DNA from: Perkinsus olseni
Lineage: Eukaryota > Perkinsozoa > Perkinsida > Perkinsidae
Direction of reading: 5' to 3'
Length of the DNA: 62,652 bases
Assembly: GCA_013115135.1 (NCBI GenBank)
Contig: JABANP010000300.1
Span: 1-62,652, forward strand
Shown here: positions 12,412 through 24,746 of the stretch, piece by piece
How the letters are laid out: every line of letters starts with the position of its first letter
Numbering within the stretch: position 1 is the stretch's first letter
Program-made: the position numbers and the translations under genes
Notes under the pieces: generated by a model
The model's input: the letters and a program-made list of their open reading frames with translations, nothing else
Database searches by the model: none
Told to the model about the DNA's origin: nothing

Positions 12412-12957
12412 TTGGTCGGCGCAAGATCTACTTTTTCGATGGGTAACTCAAGTTGCGTTCGTGGAATTGGTTGCCGACCCTCACAGGTCTCTACGCGTCA
12501 ACGTCGCGTGAGGGTGGCCGGGGTTTTCCCGGTACGAAGTAGAGATCGAACCTGCCATACCCATACGTCCCCCTTGCTGGTGACTCGGTATTGGTTGGGC
12601 CCTCCCTTACTGCAAATCCTCTCATCATTTAAGCATCTGGGTTTCTGCAATCGCAGTTGTTGGTCCTGGGCCTACTTGATCCTCTTTTCACCTTCTTTCT
12701 CCCTCATGCCTAGTAGGCTGCCCAGTGTGGCATGCCTCCCTCCTCGCCTTGCCTGGCTGCACGACGTAGTTGTGACGAAGTTCCTCTCAAGAGCCTCCGA
12801 GCTGATGATGAAAGATTGATTAACCTCTGTTGTTTAAAGGCTCTATGTGTTTCTAGGTCTAACCATATCGGGATCCGCTTGCGCGGGTCGTGTTATGGGC
12901 GATAAGCTTTGAGCTTCTAACGCCCAGGCAATAAAGTTTGAATTGAATTGAATTGGT
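12412..12957 (+). mobile_element. LINE-like 3' end with GAATT tail
   Basis: Ends in AATAAAGTTTGAATTGAATT, a short tandem GAATT tail after AATAAA, as at the 3' ends of many non-LTR retrotransposons. The preceding 500 bp read as non-coding 3' UTR; the open frame at 12,412-12,819 has no domain I recognise. GGTTGCC recurs at 12,467, 12,955 and 13,416, possibly further truncated copies. Confidence 0.5.
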
Positions 12958-13729
12958 TGCCTTGTCGAGTGAAACCCCTGGGAGAGATTCCTTGTTCCCC
13001 GTTCCTGCCTTCACCCGCAATTGAGGAGTGCCTTCTGTTGCCTTTGCCTGCTTGTCGCGCGGTTCCTCCCGATTTGTACCTTTCCCCTCTGCTCTTCCCT
13101 AGCGGAAGTCGATGGCCATCTGTACAGTGCCCAGCGTAGGGTTCTAGTTGCAATAACAACATTTCGGCTGATACCCACCGCCACACGATTTACACCCGTG
13201 ACTGCCTTCGGGTTAGCAAGAGAAGCCCTCCAATCATCCCTCCGTGAAGCGTGGAGACCGCCAGGCTTCTAAGAGTTTTCACCGTCATCAATGACGAACC
13301 GTGCCAAGATGGCCTAGTGACTATGAATCATAGCGATGAATGGGTTAGTGCTGATGACGCGTAATCCCCAAAACCAAGGAGGATGCACAAATTCCAAAGC
13401 AGCACATTCGGGATGTGGTTGCCCTGCCGGTTTTCCTGATTTCCCTTTCCTGCCATCGCCCTACAATTCCTGTAACCTCTTCCTGGCTGTCGAGAGCGGT
13501 TCCTTGGCTTTTGCCCTTCACCCTGTTCATCACCTATGCGGCATATTGAGCCCGCACTCTCCCGTTCTTCTCATCCTTCACAATAGCACAATCATGAGAA
13601 ACGAGTTCCTCGCTTTTTCCCCGAGAATAGAAGTTGCTTGGTTCCTCTAGTAAGCTTGTAAATAGGAGGGGTGACTGAATTAGAATCGCTCAACTCGATT
13701 TATTGAACCTCTTTCTTTGCTTCGTAGCA
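12958..13729. other. No gene assigned upstream of the kinase gene
   Basis: Pyrimidine-rich sequence with open frames but no motifs. It may contain the promoter or trans-splice region of the kinase gene and older LINE debris. Confidence 0.3.
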
Positions 13730-16700
13730 ATGAACGACACCGCTGCCTTCGAGACCAGCATGGCGGCCAGGTACGAGATCGGCAAGGTAGCAGGAGGGTA
13801 GCAATCACGCGCCTTCAGCGTGCCGATGCATCTCTGCGATTTTGATTTGCACGCATATGGCTCATGATCGGGAAATGGTCACCGGGAGGTGGTTCAAATC
13901 AGAATCGATTCTGTAACCGCATTTTACGTGTAGAAATCAATTCTAGAATCCATCATGAGTTTTACCAGTGCTATATTGAACGGGGGCAAGGCGCTGGAGT
14001 TGCTACCGTGGGTTTTTTTCGTCACCGTCGTTTGCACCAGGTTTTTCCGTCGTTTTCCCGTCACCGGATGAATTTGATCTGGTCGTTCTTGACTGACTCA
14101 CCACAAAATACTTATTTTTATTCGGTAGAGGACTATCAGAAAATTCCGAGAATTTTCTTTCGGTGTCCGATTATAAAGTGTGCGCCCAAGGTTCTCGGCC
14201 GAGGCTGCGCGGGTACTGTGTACCAAGTTACAAGAGTTGAGGATGGAGCGGTACTGGCTATGAAATGTATCAATTGTGATGGTCTCGATGATGCTGTGGC
14301 GATGCAAGCGTTTCGGGAGGTAACGTGGGACCGTCTTGGGAGGTTGTTTGCCTTCAATTGTTTCAGCGTTTCGCTTGAATTTCCAGAAGCTGACTTCCCT
14401 CTTGTATGCTCGTGCACGTTTCGCTAGCATTGGGATGGACATCGCCCTCGAAACGACCCGTATGAGCGCATCGATTCTCATTTTCATTTTGTTATCGTTT
14501 CAGGTCTCCACGATGCGAAATTGTGTAATCAAGCACGAGACACTGGATGAAACTCAGGCGGTGAGTTGAACAAGTATCACGAATTCGCATTTTTCTCACG
14601 GGCTTGCCGAGAAGGGAGCTCACTCGCCAACTTCACGTCGTCAAGTTGGTGAAACTCGAGTGGGAACGATCCTACGAAGATGTTTCTGTATAATTTCGTA
14701 AGAGTGAGTATTTCAAGGAGCGTGCATTTTTCCTGGGCAAATCCGAAAAACGAAGTTTTTTCGTCGACGGAGAGAATTTGGATATGAAAGTTTGGTGGTA
14801 TATACATTTGCCTGGGAAAAATGCTCGCTCCTTATAATAGAATAATATTGATGTTGTGGAAGAATTTCTATTATCCCGTTCTCGTTCCCTCCCACATGCA
14901 GTTCTTCTCGCTACGCATTCAACGACTCCTGACGGAGCTGTTGTGCGGTGCGTCTCAAGAGTGGATGCCTCTTCACCATTTCCTGACAAGTTTCACATTG
15001 AAGGTGCGAGGTTGGCATATGCCAAATATGTAAACACCAATCATGTCTCACCAGCCAGTGGCTGGTGTTGAAACCCGGGGTTACGAGTTGGGCCAGTGGG
15101 CCACGAGTTGCATGTGGCTGGCAGCCACATACAACTCGTGGCCCAGAAGCCCTCCCAGCCTGGGAGGTTCCCACAAGCCTAAGATGACAGGCTTTACCGA
15201 CCTCAGCTCGTGCTCATTCCGCTGGGGACCCCAGCCTGGGGTACGAACTGAGCCCTGCTGCACTCTCCGGTCCTTCATGGCGAACTGTCTCCTACTGGCT
15301 TCGTGCTGTATGACGTCCATGCATACTGGATGAGGTGGATTGATTATCTACCGGCTCTCGGACGCCAGTGCCTCATAGCCTACAATACGGAGTACCGGGT
15401 TTACTTGTCTCAGTTCAGTACTACCGGAGCTTTCACTATGAGCCATATACTGAGACGATGTGGTGCCCACTGTTATGACCGCCGCGCTAGCCTGATTGGT
15501 TCGACTCGAACCGTTCGATTATTTATTTGCAGGACCTTGTATCATTGATGACGCTGGGATCATACCATCATTCAAAACATATAACTATGTAGTGGATAAT
15601 ATCATAAATAAAAATGACACTGATCGCAACATTATTGATTCTTATATCGAAATTCAAATTAATAGTGATCCTTAATAAAGATTCTTTATGGTGAAAGTGA
15701 AAGAGGATCTCTTTCACCTCTTTAAGAGGTGATCTGTACAATCGCTGCAAGTTAGAAAACTTGTGCAACTATCCTGTGGATTACACTTATTATGAAGAAA
15801 TAATATCTCTCATCTCCGTTTCATTTACTCATTTCATTATCGAATTTCATAGCCTATAATATAGGTCCTGCACTATCGCGTTATCAAGAGGATACTTCGA
15901 GCAAAAATTTCCAACAGTGATGCCCTGAAGAATCGTTTACAATATTAGAGCCGCACTTATTCAAGTTGGAACCATTGATTCGGCTTAGTTCCCACTCGAC
16001 TGTCTGGAGTCGGAGCCGCTGTTTCCTTTGTGTTCACTGATGAGTATCCCCATCGGATATATTCGCGTCCGTCAGTCACGTTACGCGCAGTGACGCGTTC
16101 GCGTCAGACATCGCGAGTTTCCGACGGGGCAAAGCCGCTCTAGGCGGAAGCGAGTCGCTTCCTCTCGACGCGACAGCGGTACAATTGCCATCATTCCCAA
16201 TTCTCCTGCTTAGATACCCTGGATGGTGCTGGTGAACGAGTGCTGGTTAGCGGACGTGGGAGGCGTCAACAGGCAGTCGCAAGTGGGTATCTTCACGAGC
16301 TCGACCTTCGCGATGAATGTCGTGATGAAAGATGTCTCTGTTATCCCTGAAAATCTTTTCTATCACCAACTCATATTGCTCGCAAGCTCTGAGTGGCAAA
16401 ATTCTGACATGGCATTCGAATAGTGCGGTATACTGTATGTGAGATCGGCATTCTCGTGATTTGCATACGAGTCGACTGGTTCAGAAGCAAAAAGACTTGA
16501 TAGTGATCAATCATCCGTTTCGCCCTACCGGATAGGATTTTCCCTCACAAGTTTTGAATGGAACTCGTCGGTCTTCATATTCGCTGTGAGCCTATATAAA
16601 TTCGGCATACATTGTTTAACAGTTGTGGATGAATGGATGTAAAAATTGCGTTCCATTCTTATATGCTAACTGAGATGGGGGAATTTTTCTTCGCGAACGG

Positions 16701-19700
16701 CTACCATTTTTTGCGGACGTGTATTGGATCACAAAATCTCGTACATCGACACATGAATCTCGGAAAGCTGCAGCCTTCGATCGCCTTTAGGTGGTCATTG
16801 TCATGGAGATGGTCGACGGTTTCACTTTGTCCCAGTATCTTCAAAAGGTTGCCAATCCACGTGGAAGTAAGTCACTCAGGAGTATCGTGTATTTCATGTT
16901 GTTGCTCTCGGCACGCCCCTCTTCCATTTCGTGCTGCGCCACGAAATTGTATTCTAGTTCACCGTAGCTCGTGTAGGTGGTCGGCTAAACTAGCCTTTAA
17001 TTGATTTGCGAAAAAGTTGGTATCGGTGCATTTCACTTGTGCTTTCCTTTTTTGTTAGGGATGAGGTTAGAGAATAGCGATGACGAAGAGGAGCCTCGGG
17101 TCCCGTCGAAGACCATCTACCGTTGGCTGAGCCAAATTTTGGTATCGCTTGTGGTGATGCACAAGAACAGAGTCGTTCATCGTGATTTGAAGACCGACAA
17201 CGTAACCGACACGCCTAGGTTCGATCCGCGGTGAGGGCATTTTTCATTCTTGAGATACTCATTACTCGGGACCTCCGAATGGCCAAAGTTTGCGACTTCT
17301 CGGTCGCTCGAGTGATTGATCGTAAGGGAGGTTTGCTGACTGGATATGTGGGTAAGATGCGGGTCGAGAGGTCCCGGGTTCGTTTCCCTGGCAATAGTAT
17401 TTTTGCCCCCGCTCGGCCAGTATCGGCTACTGTAGTATTTCTCCCAACTTATATTCTCTCCCGCTATTTCGTGATCATCATGATCACCTAGTAGCCAGGC
17501 TGCAGAGGCGAGTGAGATTCGAGACTGGTAGATCTTCGATAGCGCAATCAAAAGGTCTCTGGTTCGAATCTCGCCAAGGACACTTACTTTGTCATTTCTC
17601 CACGAATTAGTGAGGATGCTGAGCCAAGTCATTCTGACGTGAATTCGTTGTGGCTCTACTTCCTCTCTTCCATAATTCTCGGGCGAGCGAAAGTGCATTT
17701 CATTTTGATACATCTTGGCAGGCACCCCGAACTACGCGGCGCCTGAAGTCCTCACCGGCAGGGTGTATGATACTTCATGCGACATGTGGTCGCTTGGCTG
17801 CTGTTTACACGAGATGCTCACCCTTAAGCAGTGCTTCAAAGTAAGGGAAGCGGAAGTGGTCCCCGGTTCGATTCCCGCAAGGGTCGTTTTCAGAGCATTT
17901 GCTAGACGGCGGATGTTCTGACTACATCTCGAACGTATCTTTCGAACTGTCAATCGCAGGCTTAACTTCCAATATGCTCGTGAAATTGCGGACCTCAGAA
18001 ATTTTTCGACTTTCTCTCGGAAATTCGTGAATTTTTTGAAAGAGCGGGAAATTTCCCGCCGGAAAATCGGGATATTTGATGAGAAAGATTCATCAACGTT
18101 CAACGTCGCCCATCGTTTCTTCTACGGATGGTCGATATGGGCGGCCGATCGATCGCCGGGGCGTGCGCTTCCCTAATGCCGGTGTGATAGGGCCCTCCGC
18201 TGAAGATTCTTAAACAAATACAGAAGGGAATCATTCCCCTCTACCAGATGACGTGGACTCCTCACTTGACATGATGTGCCATCGGTAAGGGAATTTCGGG
18301 GCGCGCGGTCATGGATACAATCGGTGCCGAGATGTCGGCGGAATCTTCCAGCTTTTATACCAGCTCCAACTGGGAACTGGTTAGGGCCGGTTTCGGTGAG
18401 ATTGCGTTCAAAGCATGCGCGGTAGTTCTAGAACTCATCTCGGAACTCGTTTTGACTCCCTCTATTGAATTGAAGCAGGCGCGAGAGAGAATAACTGGAC
18501 CGTCAGTCGCCAAAGTCAGTGGCGTATCTCTGGCTGGTCAGGTTGCTGAACCCTAATCCAGCTAAGAGGCCCACGGCGATCGAGCTGTGCAGGCATCCAG
18601 CGATGAGAGAGCACATCGCCGATCTCATCAGGAGCGTAGGAAATCGTCACCGCGCCACGAAATTCCATCTCCTGCGTCCGAGATCTGTATGAGCTCGTTA
18701 CTGGGGAATTCCTGTTTTTCTCTCTCTTGTCCCCGGTGGTGGTGTACTAGCAGTTCTTTCCGAGGAGAAACTGCGCCACGTTTCTGAGTCTTTGAACAGT
18801 CGAAAGTTATTAGAAGTTTTTCGTCCGATTCGGCGAGTGATTGCCGACCTACCGCCTTCTCGGTTACTTCATTTTATCTACACTCGTCCTTCAAGGTGCC
18901 ATACATGTGTAACGTGATAAGTGAAATCCTTGGAGTACCGCTCCCTCCCGATCTCCAACCAATAGTAGATGCACGACTAGCGAAGCTAGCGGAGCGAAGG
19001 GAGATGCTCGTAAGAGGGTCACTGGTCGCCGAGTGTAATTGCGCGCGCCCGAGAAGATCTGACGAGTCTTATGATCATTAACTCGGTTATTCAGACTTGA
19101 TTTCTCCTGAATCAGGTAGAACCGGAAAAAGAGGATGAATGCGCAGATGAAGGACCCACGCCGAATGACGCACTAGCCGTGGATGGTAAGCGTGGCCGCT
19201 AGTGCACCTGTTCGGCTTAGGAGACACTTGTATTTTCGTGGCTGTGTGGTCTAGTGGTATGATTCTCGCTTTGGGTGCGAGAGGTCCCGAGTTCGATTCT
19301 CGGCTCAGCCCTTTTGATCACCAGGCCACTACCGATCAGGTCAAGGCCGAGCTGATGGCCTGGTAGAGGAACCAAATGAACCGCTTCAAAGTAAGTCAAC
19401 GCGCCTATTCTCTACCGTAGCTCTACTTTCTCAGAGAAGGATGGAGCTGCTGGAGGGCGCACGAAGGCCGTTGCGGCCGATTTCGTCAGCAGCCTGGGTG
19501 GCAGCGTCGATGAGCTCATGACAGCCGGCATTGAGATCGACGAGGATGCCGACTTTGAAGACTTGCTCGTCGAGCAGGACGAGGAGCTGCAGGTGTCCAT
19601 CGTGGCCCTTCTGCAAGGGGCGTGGGAGGCCACCGGAGATATGTCGTTCAACGTGCGAGAGCTCAATGTGGAATACGAAGGCGACTCGGGAATCCGGCTG

Positions 19701-22700
19701 AGAATTTACCGAGCGCATCGAAGGGGCAACCTGGGCCGGGCGGAGTTCCTGTTGAATGACGTGTGGCTGATGGTAAAGGAAGAGACGAGCTTCTTGCCGC
19801 CTCAGGTGGGAATCTTTCATTCTTCCCTGTGCGCATCATCTTTCATCTTCAGTATATTACATGGCAGAGAATAGACCAACAGGATTTGTACCTTCCAGAA
19901 GTCATGTGCTGGATGAGGCCGGTAGTAGCATTGAGCTTCTGCGAGAAAACCCTTACGCCAGAACTGTTGCCGCTCTGCCTCGCTTCAATTGGGTTCGAAA
20001 GGGCAACGTGACGGCCTGTGAGTACCTCGTAGGAGCATGCAGCCTCATCGATGATTCGTTACGCGTTGGTGGATCCCTGTATCTTGAGATGCATCCCATA
20101 TTTGTGCGATCGAAATGTAGGTCGCCTGTGCTGAGGAACAGCAGCACGCCCTGTCGTCCCAAGAAGATCCCTCGGCGCAGCCAAGGTCGACCAGTGCTGA
20201 TAATATAAATGTTGCGGAGGTTACTCTGCACATTCACTCGATATTGGATCACGTGCTGGTGCAGTGTGGACTAGCATTGGAGCTAGAAAAAATGGAGGTA
20301 GAATCTTGGTACTCTTGGCTAATCTTGCATTTTCTCAACGCTGAATCAGGTCGGGGCCACTGGGGTTATCCCCAGTGGCCGTGAACCAGTGTTGAACGTG
20401 TTAGCCTCTTCCGATTAGAGTTCAGCTTAACATTCTCCGGAAAATCTAGTTTTTCTTGCTCATCTTCCATTTTCTCCACGCTGAATATGCCTAGACAACA
20501 CCTATGAGTATCTTATCTTTTATCATCTGCATGCTCGACCATCGTCTTTCAGGGCGTCTCGATGTCGGTACGTCGAGTCGACGAAGATTCTCTCCGAGCG
20601 AATCTTTGGCGTGCGCAGCCGTTAGTCCGCAGGATGGACGTCAACAACCACTTGGTCCGAAAACTGGGCCCGCTGATGAGCGGATCTTTCAAGTTCGCTT
20701 CGGGGTCGATGAACCTATTGGAGGTGAGGGCGATCCGTATCTTTAGATTCTTTTCTAGTCGTAAACTTCGAAATATCACCCGCCTTTCTCCGTGTGAGGT
20801 GACTCCAGGATCGAGAAGAGATACCACTACCGGAGATGGTGCTTCTTTGATGGTTCTCGTATGGTGGGCTTTCGTAGGGCGGCGCTGCGTCTGTTGCATT
20901 TTATCATAGGTGGAATCTCGCGGCGATAAAATATCTTTTTGCGGTATACGACCGAAAAATTGGTGACATAAATTGCTTTTCATCATGCTGAGGGAGCGCT
21001 ACTTCGTATGCATGGTATTAGGGGGAGGGGGAGGTCTCTGGTTCGATCCCCAGGATGGTACTTTTTCTGTCAGGCATTTGTAACGTTGTTCCAGCCACCG
21101 TTAGTCCGGGCAACGCGTCCTGTTGGTGAGCTGAACCGTTCAAGGGCGAGTACGGGAAGTGATGGCGATGAGTTGGAGAATCTTATGCCTTTCAAGCTGG
21201 TAAGTGGTGAAGTCGAAAGATTCACGATCCCATTCCGTACCATCATAACAATCGTCCTTTGAAGTGAGTCACTTCATCTCCTCAACTTTTCGCACCTCAT
21301 CACAAAGGAGGCGTGATAGCCCAGACTTCTCGCTCTTCGCGTCCTACAATGTGGCCTGAAGCGATCGTAAGTTTCCGATACCGATCACTATGCGGCGAGA
21401 ACGGTGGTCGTCGAACTATCATTCTCGGTACTGACTGTATCCCTCTCATCTTGAGTATCAGACGCCCCGTGAAGTGCAATGGTGGCTCTTCCTTCAGCTG
21501 CGCCTTCTGGTCGAACCAGTCGCCAACACCGACATATTCACTTGTACGCCCATCGGAGCGGTTTTGCAGACCGGAAGGGGCTTGCCTTCAACCGAAATAC
21601 GTATGGAGATGATATCGATTATTAGGGCGTGCGCTCCTTCCTCGAGTTTTATCTATCAGGTAATTTCAAGCGTGGACCGCGACGGGTGAGATCTTCGTTT
21701 GATGCGGCATTCGCATCGGTAAGAGTGAAATTTGTCGACGGAGCGACGCGCGATGGTCCTTCATTTTGTGGTGTACGGCGGCGCATCATCGCGCAGGAGG
21801 CAGTTGGCCTCTTTCCGTCTCAATTGGTGTCCTCGGGACGTTGAAGACCGAATTATTGAGAGCACAGCGTCAAACTTCGTCGCCAGGAATGCATTTAATT
21901 TGTATTATTAATACCAAAATTGTGACAATTTTCGAGCTACTGCCTGTTCGCCATCAGCAAGCCGGCTTAGCTTTATTGTAGCTTGTATTCGGAGCAACAT
22001 AAGGTCATCGTAGTGAAATTGGGAGGAGCAAAAAATATTGTTCACACGGTCTCGGGTTTTCAGGAGTTAGTTGACAAGAAGAAGTTTCTAACGGCGACCG
22101 TGGGTTCAGCGAAGGTTGATCCTCTGAAGTTCATGTCTGTGGGTGGCCCACTGGAAGTCTCGCAACCAGCGGGGAGACCGTCGGAATCTCCTCGAAAGAG
22201 CGTCTATAGGACAGGCGTTAAGAGGTTGACCTTCGGACGGGTAGGTCGTGGGTTCGAATCTCGGGAACGGCTTTGAGTGATGTATTATTCGATATCTTCT
22301 TTTTGAACTGAAGACGGGCGCTCAAGAACCTACAGAAAATAGTCGTTTGCATGTGGCGTGAATATCTTCCGTCAAGTCGTACCCGGCTTCTACCATTAGG
22401 GGGGCGAATATCACCGAAATTTTCTGTCTCGAATGGGGTCATGGTAAAGCGAGACGACTGTCTGTGATTGTGTAGGGGCACAATCTACTTGCCCCTAGCG
22501 CTAGTAGTGTCTGTCCCTACTGTATTCATAAAGATGCATTCAACAGTATTCCTACTGTATTTAATAGTAACCCCGCGGTCAGGAGCACGAATGATTTCTT
22601 GGAGGTGTGGTACTGTGATTGTGTCAGCACACAACCCGCTTGTCTCCTAGCACTAGTAGTTTTACTGTATTCATGAAGATCAGGCTCCAGTCGGTTCTAG

Positions 22701-24746
22701 TTTCATCGCTATCCTTATGGTCAGGTATCACATCACTTGGAAGTCTGTTTGCTGTCAACGCTGTTCGCTGACGATATCGTCGAGCAGAATTGCGGTCTGT
22801 TGCTCGCCTGTTCGGACGATGAGGTTGGAGCCAACAAGGTGAGCTGCGAGAGCCGATCGACTGATCAGTTTATCTTGCTCTCTTGCATTTTCTCAACGCC
22901 AGGATTTAGCTACGACTTCCCTGTCAGGGCAACGATGTCTTGCGGCGCCTCGTACACTTCCGCCTCCAGCGCATGGAGGAAGAATCTTCGGCCGGGCGTG
23001 CGCTGCACATAGGTGTGTTTCAAGATGGCAACTTCGCCGGGGTGATCTCAATTGGGACGGAACGGACGCAGAAGGGGGTGCTCGAGGACAAGTTCGTCGT
23101 GAGGCTAGCCGATGCTATAGCTGGGCCTGGTGATTTGAGTAAATGCAAGGCTTTGTAAGAGTGCAAGATTTTCAGGAGCTGCTACAGTATGTTTGAGAAC
23201 GAGCCTTTCCCGTTGGGCACCTTTGTTGTTTCCCAATCCTGAGTGTGAAGATGCGGCGGCGAGACTGAGCAGATTTACGTGTGGGTCGATCGCGGCGGGC
23301 GATGATGGAATGATACGTGAATCATTATGCTCTTGTCTACACGTGTTGGTAACAGGCGAAGAACGGAGAGAAAGTCAATGATCCCGCTCTCCTATAATAG
23401 AGTGAATATACCGCTGAGTGGTGCCGTATAACCTCCTTGCGGATTCGTAGGACCGGCGGCTGTGATAGTGGTTTGAGAACTCAATCGCTGATATTCTGGT
23501 GGACGGCTGCGTCTTCGTGTGGGTGAGAAAACTACAGACTGAATTCGACGGTATACATCACTGCAGTCGCCGACAGCGACTCGCCGTTGAGTAGGTCGAT
23601 GTTAGAAGAATGTGCTGAAATTATTTCTCTGGTTTTCTGAGATTCGGGAGTTTGAAACCGGGAAGCTACAGGATGGCATAATAAGATGCTTTTCACTTGA
23701 TGGTCGATTGGAATGAGGTTGAGCATGTAAATGGTGGATTGACAAGTTGAAGAGTGACAATCGATTGGCAGTATCTTCCTCAGATTCTTCTAAGAATTCT
23801 GGGGTGGTATTCGGCGACCCTACCAGGGCCGGCTGGGGAGGGACACTATGATCTACCGGCCGTGGCAGCCCGTATTGGTACGGTCAGGAGTCGGGGTAAT
23901 TTCACCTTCGGCACTCCGAAATTGACCATGGCCGGCCCGCCTCAAGTAGGTATCCGTTTTGTCGCTCGCCAGGTTGTGAAACGGTCGCCGAGATTCCGTC
24001 ATTCTATAATAAAATGGTGAAATATAAGAATATGATAGATTTCTGATTGTCTAATGATAATGTCTACAATGGAACTCCGATTGCCTCAGCACAGTTGCGA
24101 TACTCCGATCTACAGTTCCGATTTTTTTATCGCTGGTAAGCGCCAGCCACGGCATCCGGTCGATATTGCTAAAGCGACCTTCGTGAAACCATGGATCAAT
24201 AGCAGGTCATCAAGAGCCGACCCTTCGATTTTTCGGTAGTACCGCAAGCGGGATTGCGAGAGTGCTGATCGTAGAGTGGGACGAGAGTTGCTGATGGTGC
24301 ACTGGGACACATGAACTTACCTTATTATTTATGTAGCCTCGCTGACCTCACGATAGAGTATCTCACCGATCGCGCCGATGCGGAATAGCAGAACAGTGGA
24401 GACGTGTACTGAGGTCGAAGGAGTATGTGCAGTTGAGGTGGCACCGTCTGAGCCACCAAGATCTCGATATCTTGGTTGGTGTGATGAGAAATCGTTAGAT
24501 TCAGACCAGGCTACACCCAGTGTGGAGGATAAAAGGCACGTGATCTGGTCACACATACATGGACATAGGAGAGTGATCTTCGTCCAGCAAGAGCCCCCTG
24601 GCGAACTATCCTTTCGGCCGGCTATGGACCTGCTCAGAGCGGCATTCGGTCGTGATAAGTTCTCTCCCTCGGAAGTGAGGCCGTATGCGAGCATATATTC
24701 TATACAAAACCGGCTTCGGTCTGCTGCATGTGGCCCAGTATGGTAG
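13730..24746 (+). CDS. NEK-like Ser/Thr protein kinase, multi-exon, long C-terminal part
   Basis: Phase-matched exons: 13730-13786, 14191-14319, 14387-about 14413 (possibly a GC donor), 14504-14560, 16791-16866, 17059-17201, 17255-17351, 17722-17840, 18332-18395, 18520-18686, 18896-19009, 19116-19185, 19325-19390, 19435-19805. Kinase motifs in order: glycine loop GRGCAGTVY, catalytic Lys in AMKCI, hinge IVMEMVDG, catalytic loop HRDLKTDN, DFS in place of DFG, GTPNYAAPEVL, DMWSLGC, and KRPTAIELCRHP near the end of the lobe. NEK or another CAMK-like group is a family-level guess. Later exons, mostly clear (20121-20297, 20553-20723, 21074-21199, 21325-21366, 21462 on, about 22010-22200, 22928-23140, 23180-23352, 23791-23945, 24378-24746), encode an acidic then mixed protein I do not recognise; they may belong to this gene or to a second one. 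DFS could weaken Mg binding. Confidence 0.7.
13899..13963. mobile_element. Mini inverted-repeat element, copy 2
   Basis: Diverged copy of 11,490-11,577 (TCAGAATCGATTCTG..., AATCAATTCTAGAATC...), in intron 1 of the kinase gene. Confidence 0.65.
14561..16790 (+). other. Long kinase intron rich in hairpins
   Basis: A 2.2-kb intron between phase-0 exons. It contains a 23-bp inverted repeat with one mismatch (15,098-15,120 against 15,122-15,144), further perfect hairpins at about 15,048-15,066, 15,150-15,166 and 15,690-15,735, and the motif GCGCCACGAAATT, which also occurs near 18,648 and 28,362, at about 16,937 just beyond the next exon. No other gene seen inside. Confidence 0.6.
17202..17254 (+). 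other. 53-nt intron carrying a tRNA B-box
   Basis: Donor GTAACC at 17,202, B-box GGTTCGATCC at 17,218-17,227, acceptor TTGAG at 17,254. It separates HRDLKTDN from ILITRDLRMAKVCDFS, so both borders are fixed by the kinase fold. Confidence 0.8.
17352..17721 (+). other. Kinase intron with two T-arm-like modules
   Basis: Donor GTAAGATGC at 17,352 with GGTCCCGGGTTCGTTTCC just downstream (B-box-like at 17,377), and a second module, CTCTGGTTCGAATCTCG, at 17,561. Borders are fixed by the continuous GYVG/TPNYAAPEV coding sequence. Confidence 0.8.
17841..18331 (+). other. Kinase intron starting with a T-arm-like module
   Basis: Donor GTAAGGGAAG at 17,841, then GGTCCCCGGTTCGATTCCCG with the B-box at 17,865. 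The motif GGGGCGTGCGCT lies near 18,158. Confidence 0.7.
19240..19311 (+). tRNA. tRNA-Pro (TGG)
   Basis: 72 nt with a full cloverleaf: acceptor GGCTGTG against CTCAGCC (one mismatch), D-arm GTCTAGTGGTATGAT, anticodon stem CTCGC/GCGAG with loop TTTGGGT, T-arm CCGAG/CTCGG with loop TTCGATT, and TTTT right after the discriminator as a Pol III stop. It lies in sense within the kinase-gene intron 19,186-19,324, whose borders are phase-consistent. Confidence 0.93.
20298..20552 (+). other. Intron with perfect 11-bp hairpin and recurrent CTTGCATTTTCTCAACG motif
   Basis: Hairpin arms 20,355-20,365 and 20,370-20,380 (GGCCACTGGGG/CCCCAGTGGCC). The motif CTTGCATTTTCTCAACG lies at about 20,324-20,340 and a near copy at 20,463-20,480; it may be a branch-point region. 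Confidence 0.65.
20724..21073 (+). other. Intron with T-arm module near its 3' end
   Basis: GGTCTCTGGTTCGATCCCCA at about 21,033-21,052, some 22 nt before the acceptor CTGTCAG at 21,073. Both flanking exons are phase 0 and well supported. Confidence 0.65.
22201..22273 (+). pseudogene. Decayed tRNA-Arg-like sequence spanning a candidate splice donor
   Basis: Contains GCGTTAAGAGGT (A-box-like), CTTCGGA (an Arg TCG anticodon loop) and GTGGGTTCGAATCTCGGG (T-arm), but the stems pair poorly. GTAGGT at 22,241 falls in the variable-loop position and could be a splice donor. Confidence 0.5.
22460..22688 (+). repeat. Dispersed repeat family B, copies 2 and 3
   Basis: 22,460-22,535 and 22,609-22,688 share GATTGTGT...CACAA, CTAGCRCTAGTAGT and TACTGTATTCATRAAGAT with 3,326-3,410. 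Both sit between exons of the kinase-gene region. Confidence 0.8.

Noticed and set aside
13292..13316. GCCAAGATGGC as another leader relic
   Set aside because: Only 11 nt shared, a common palindrome-like stretch.
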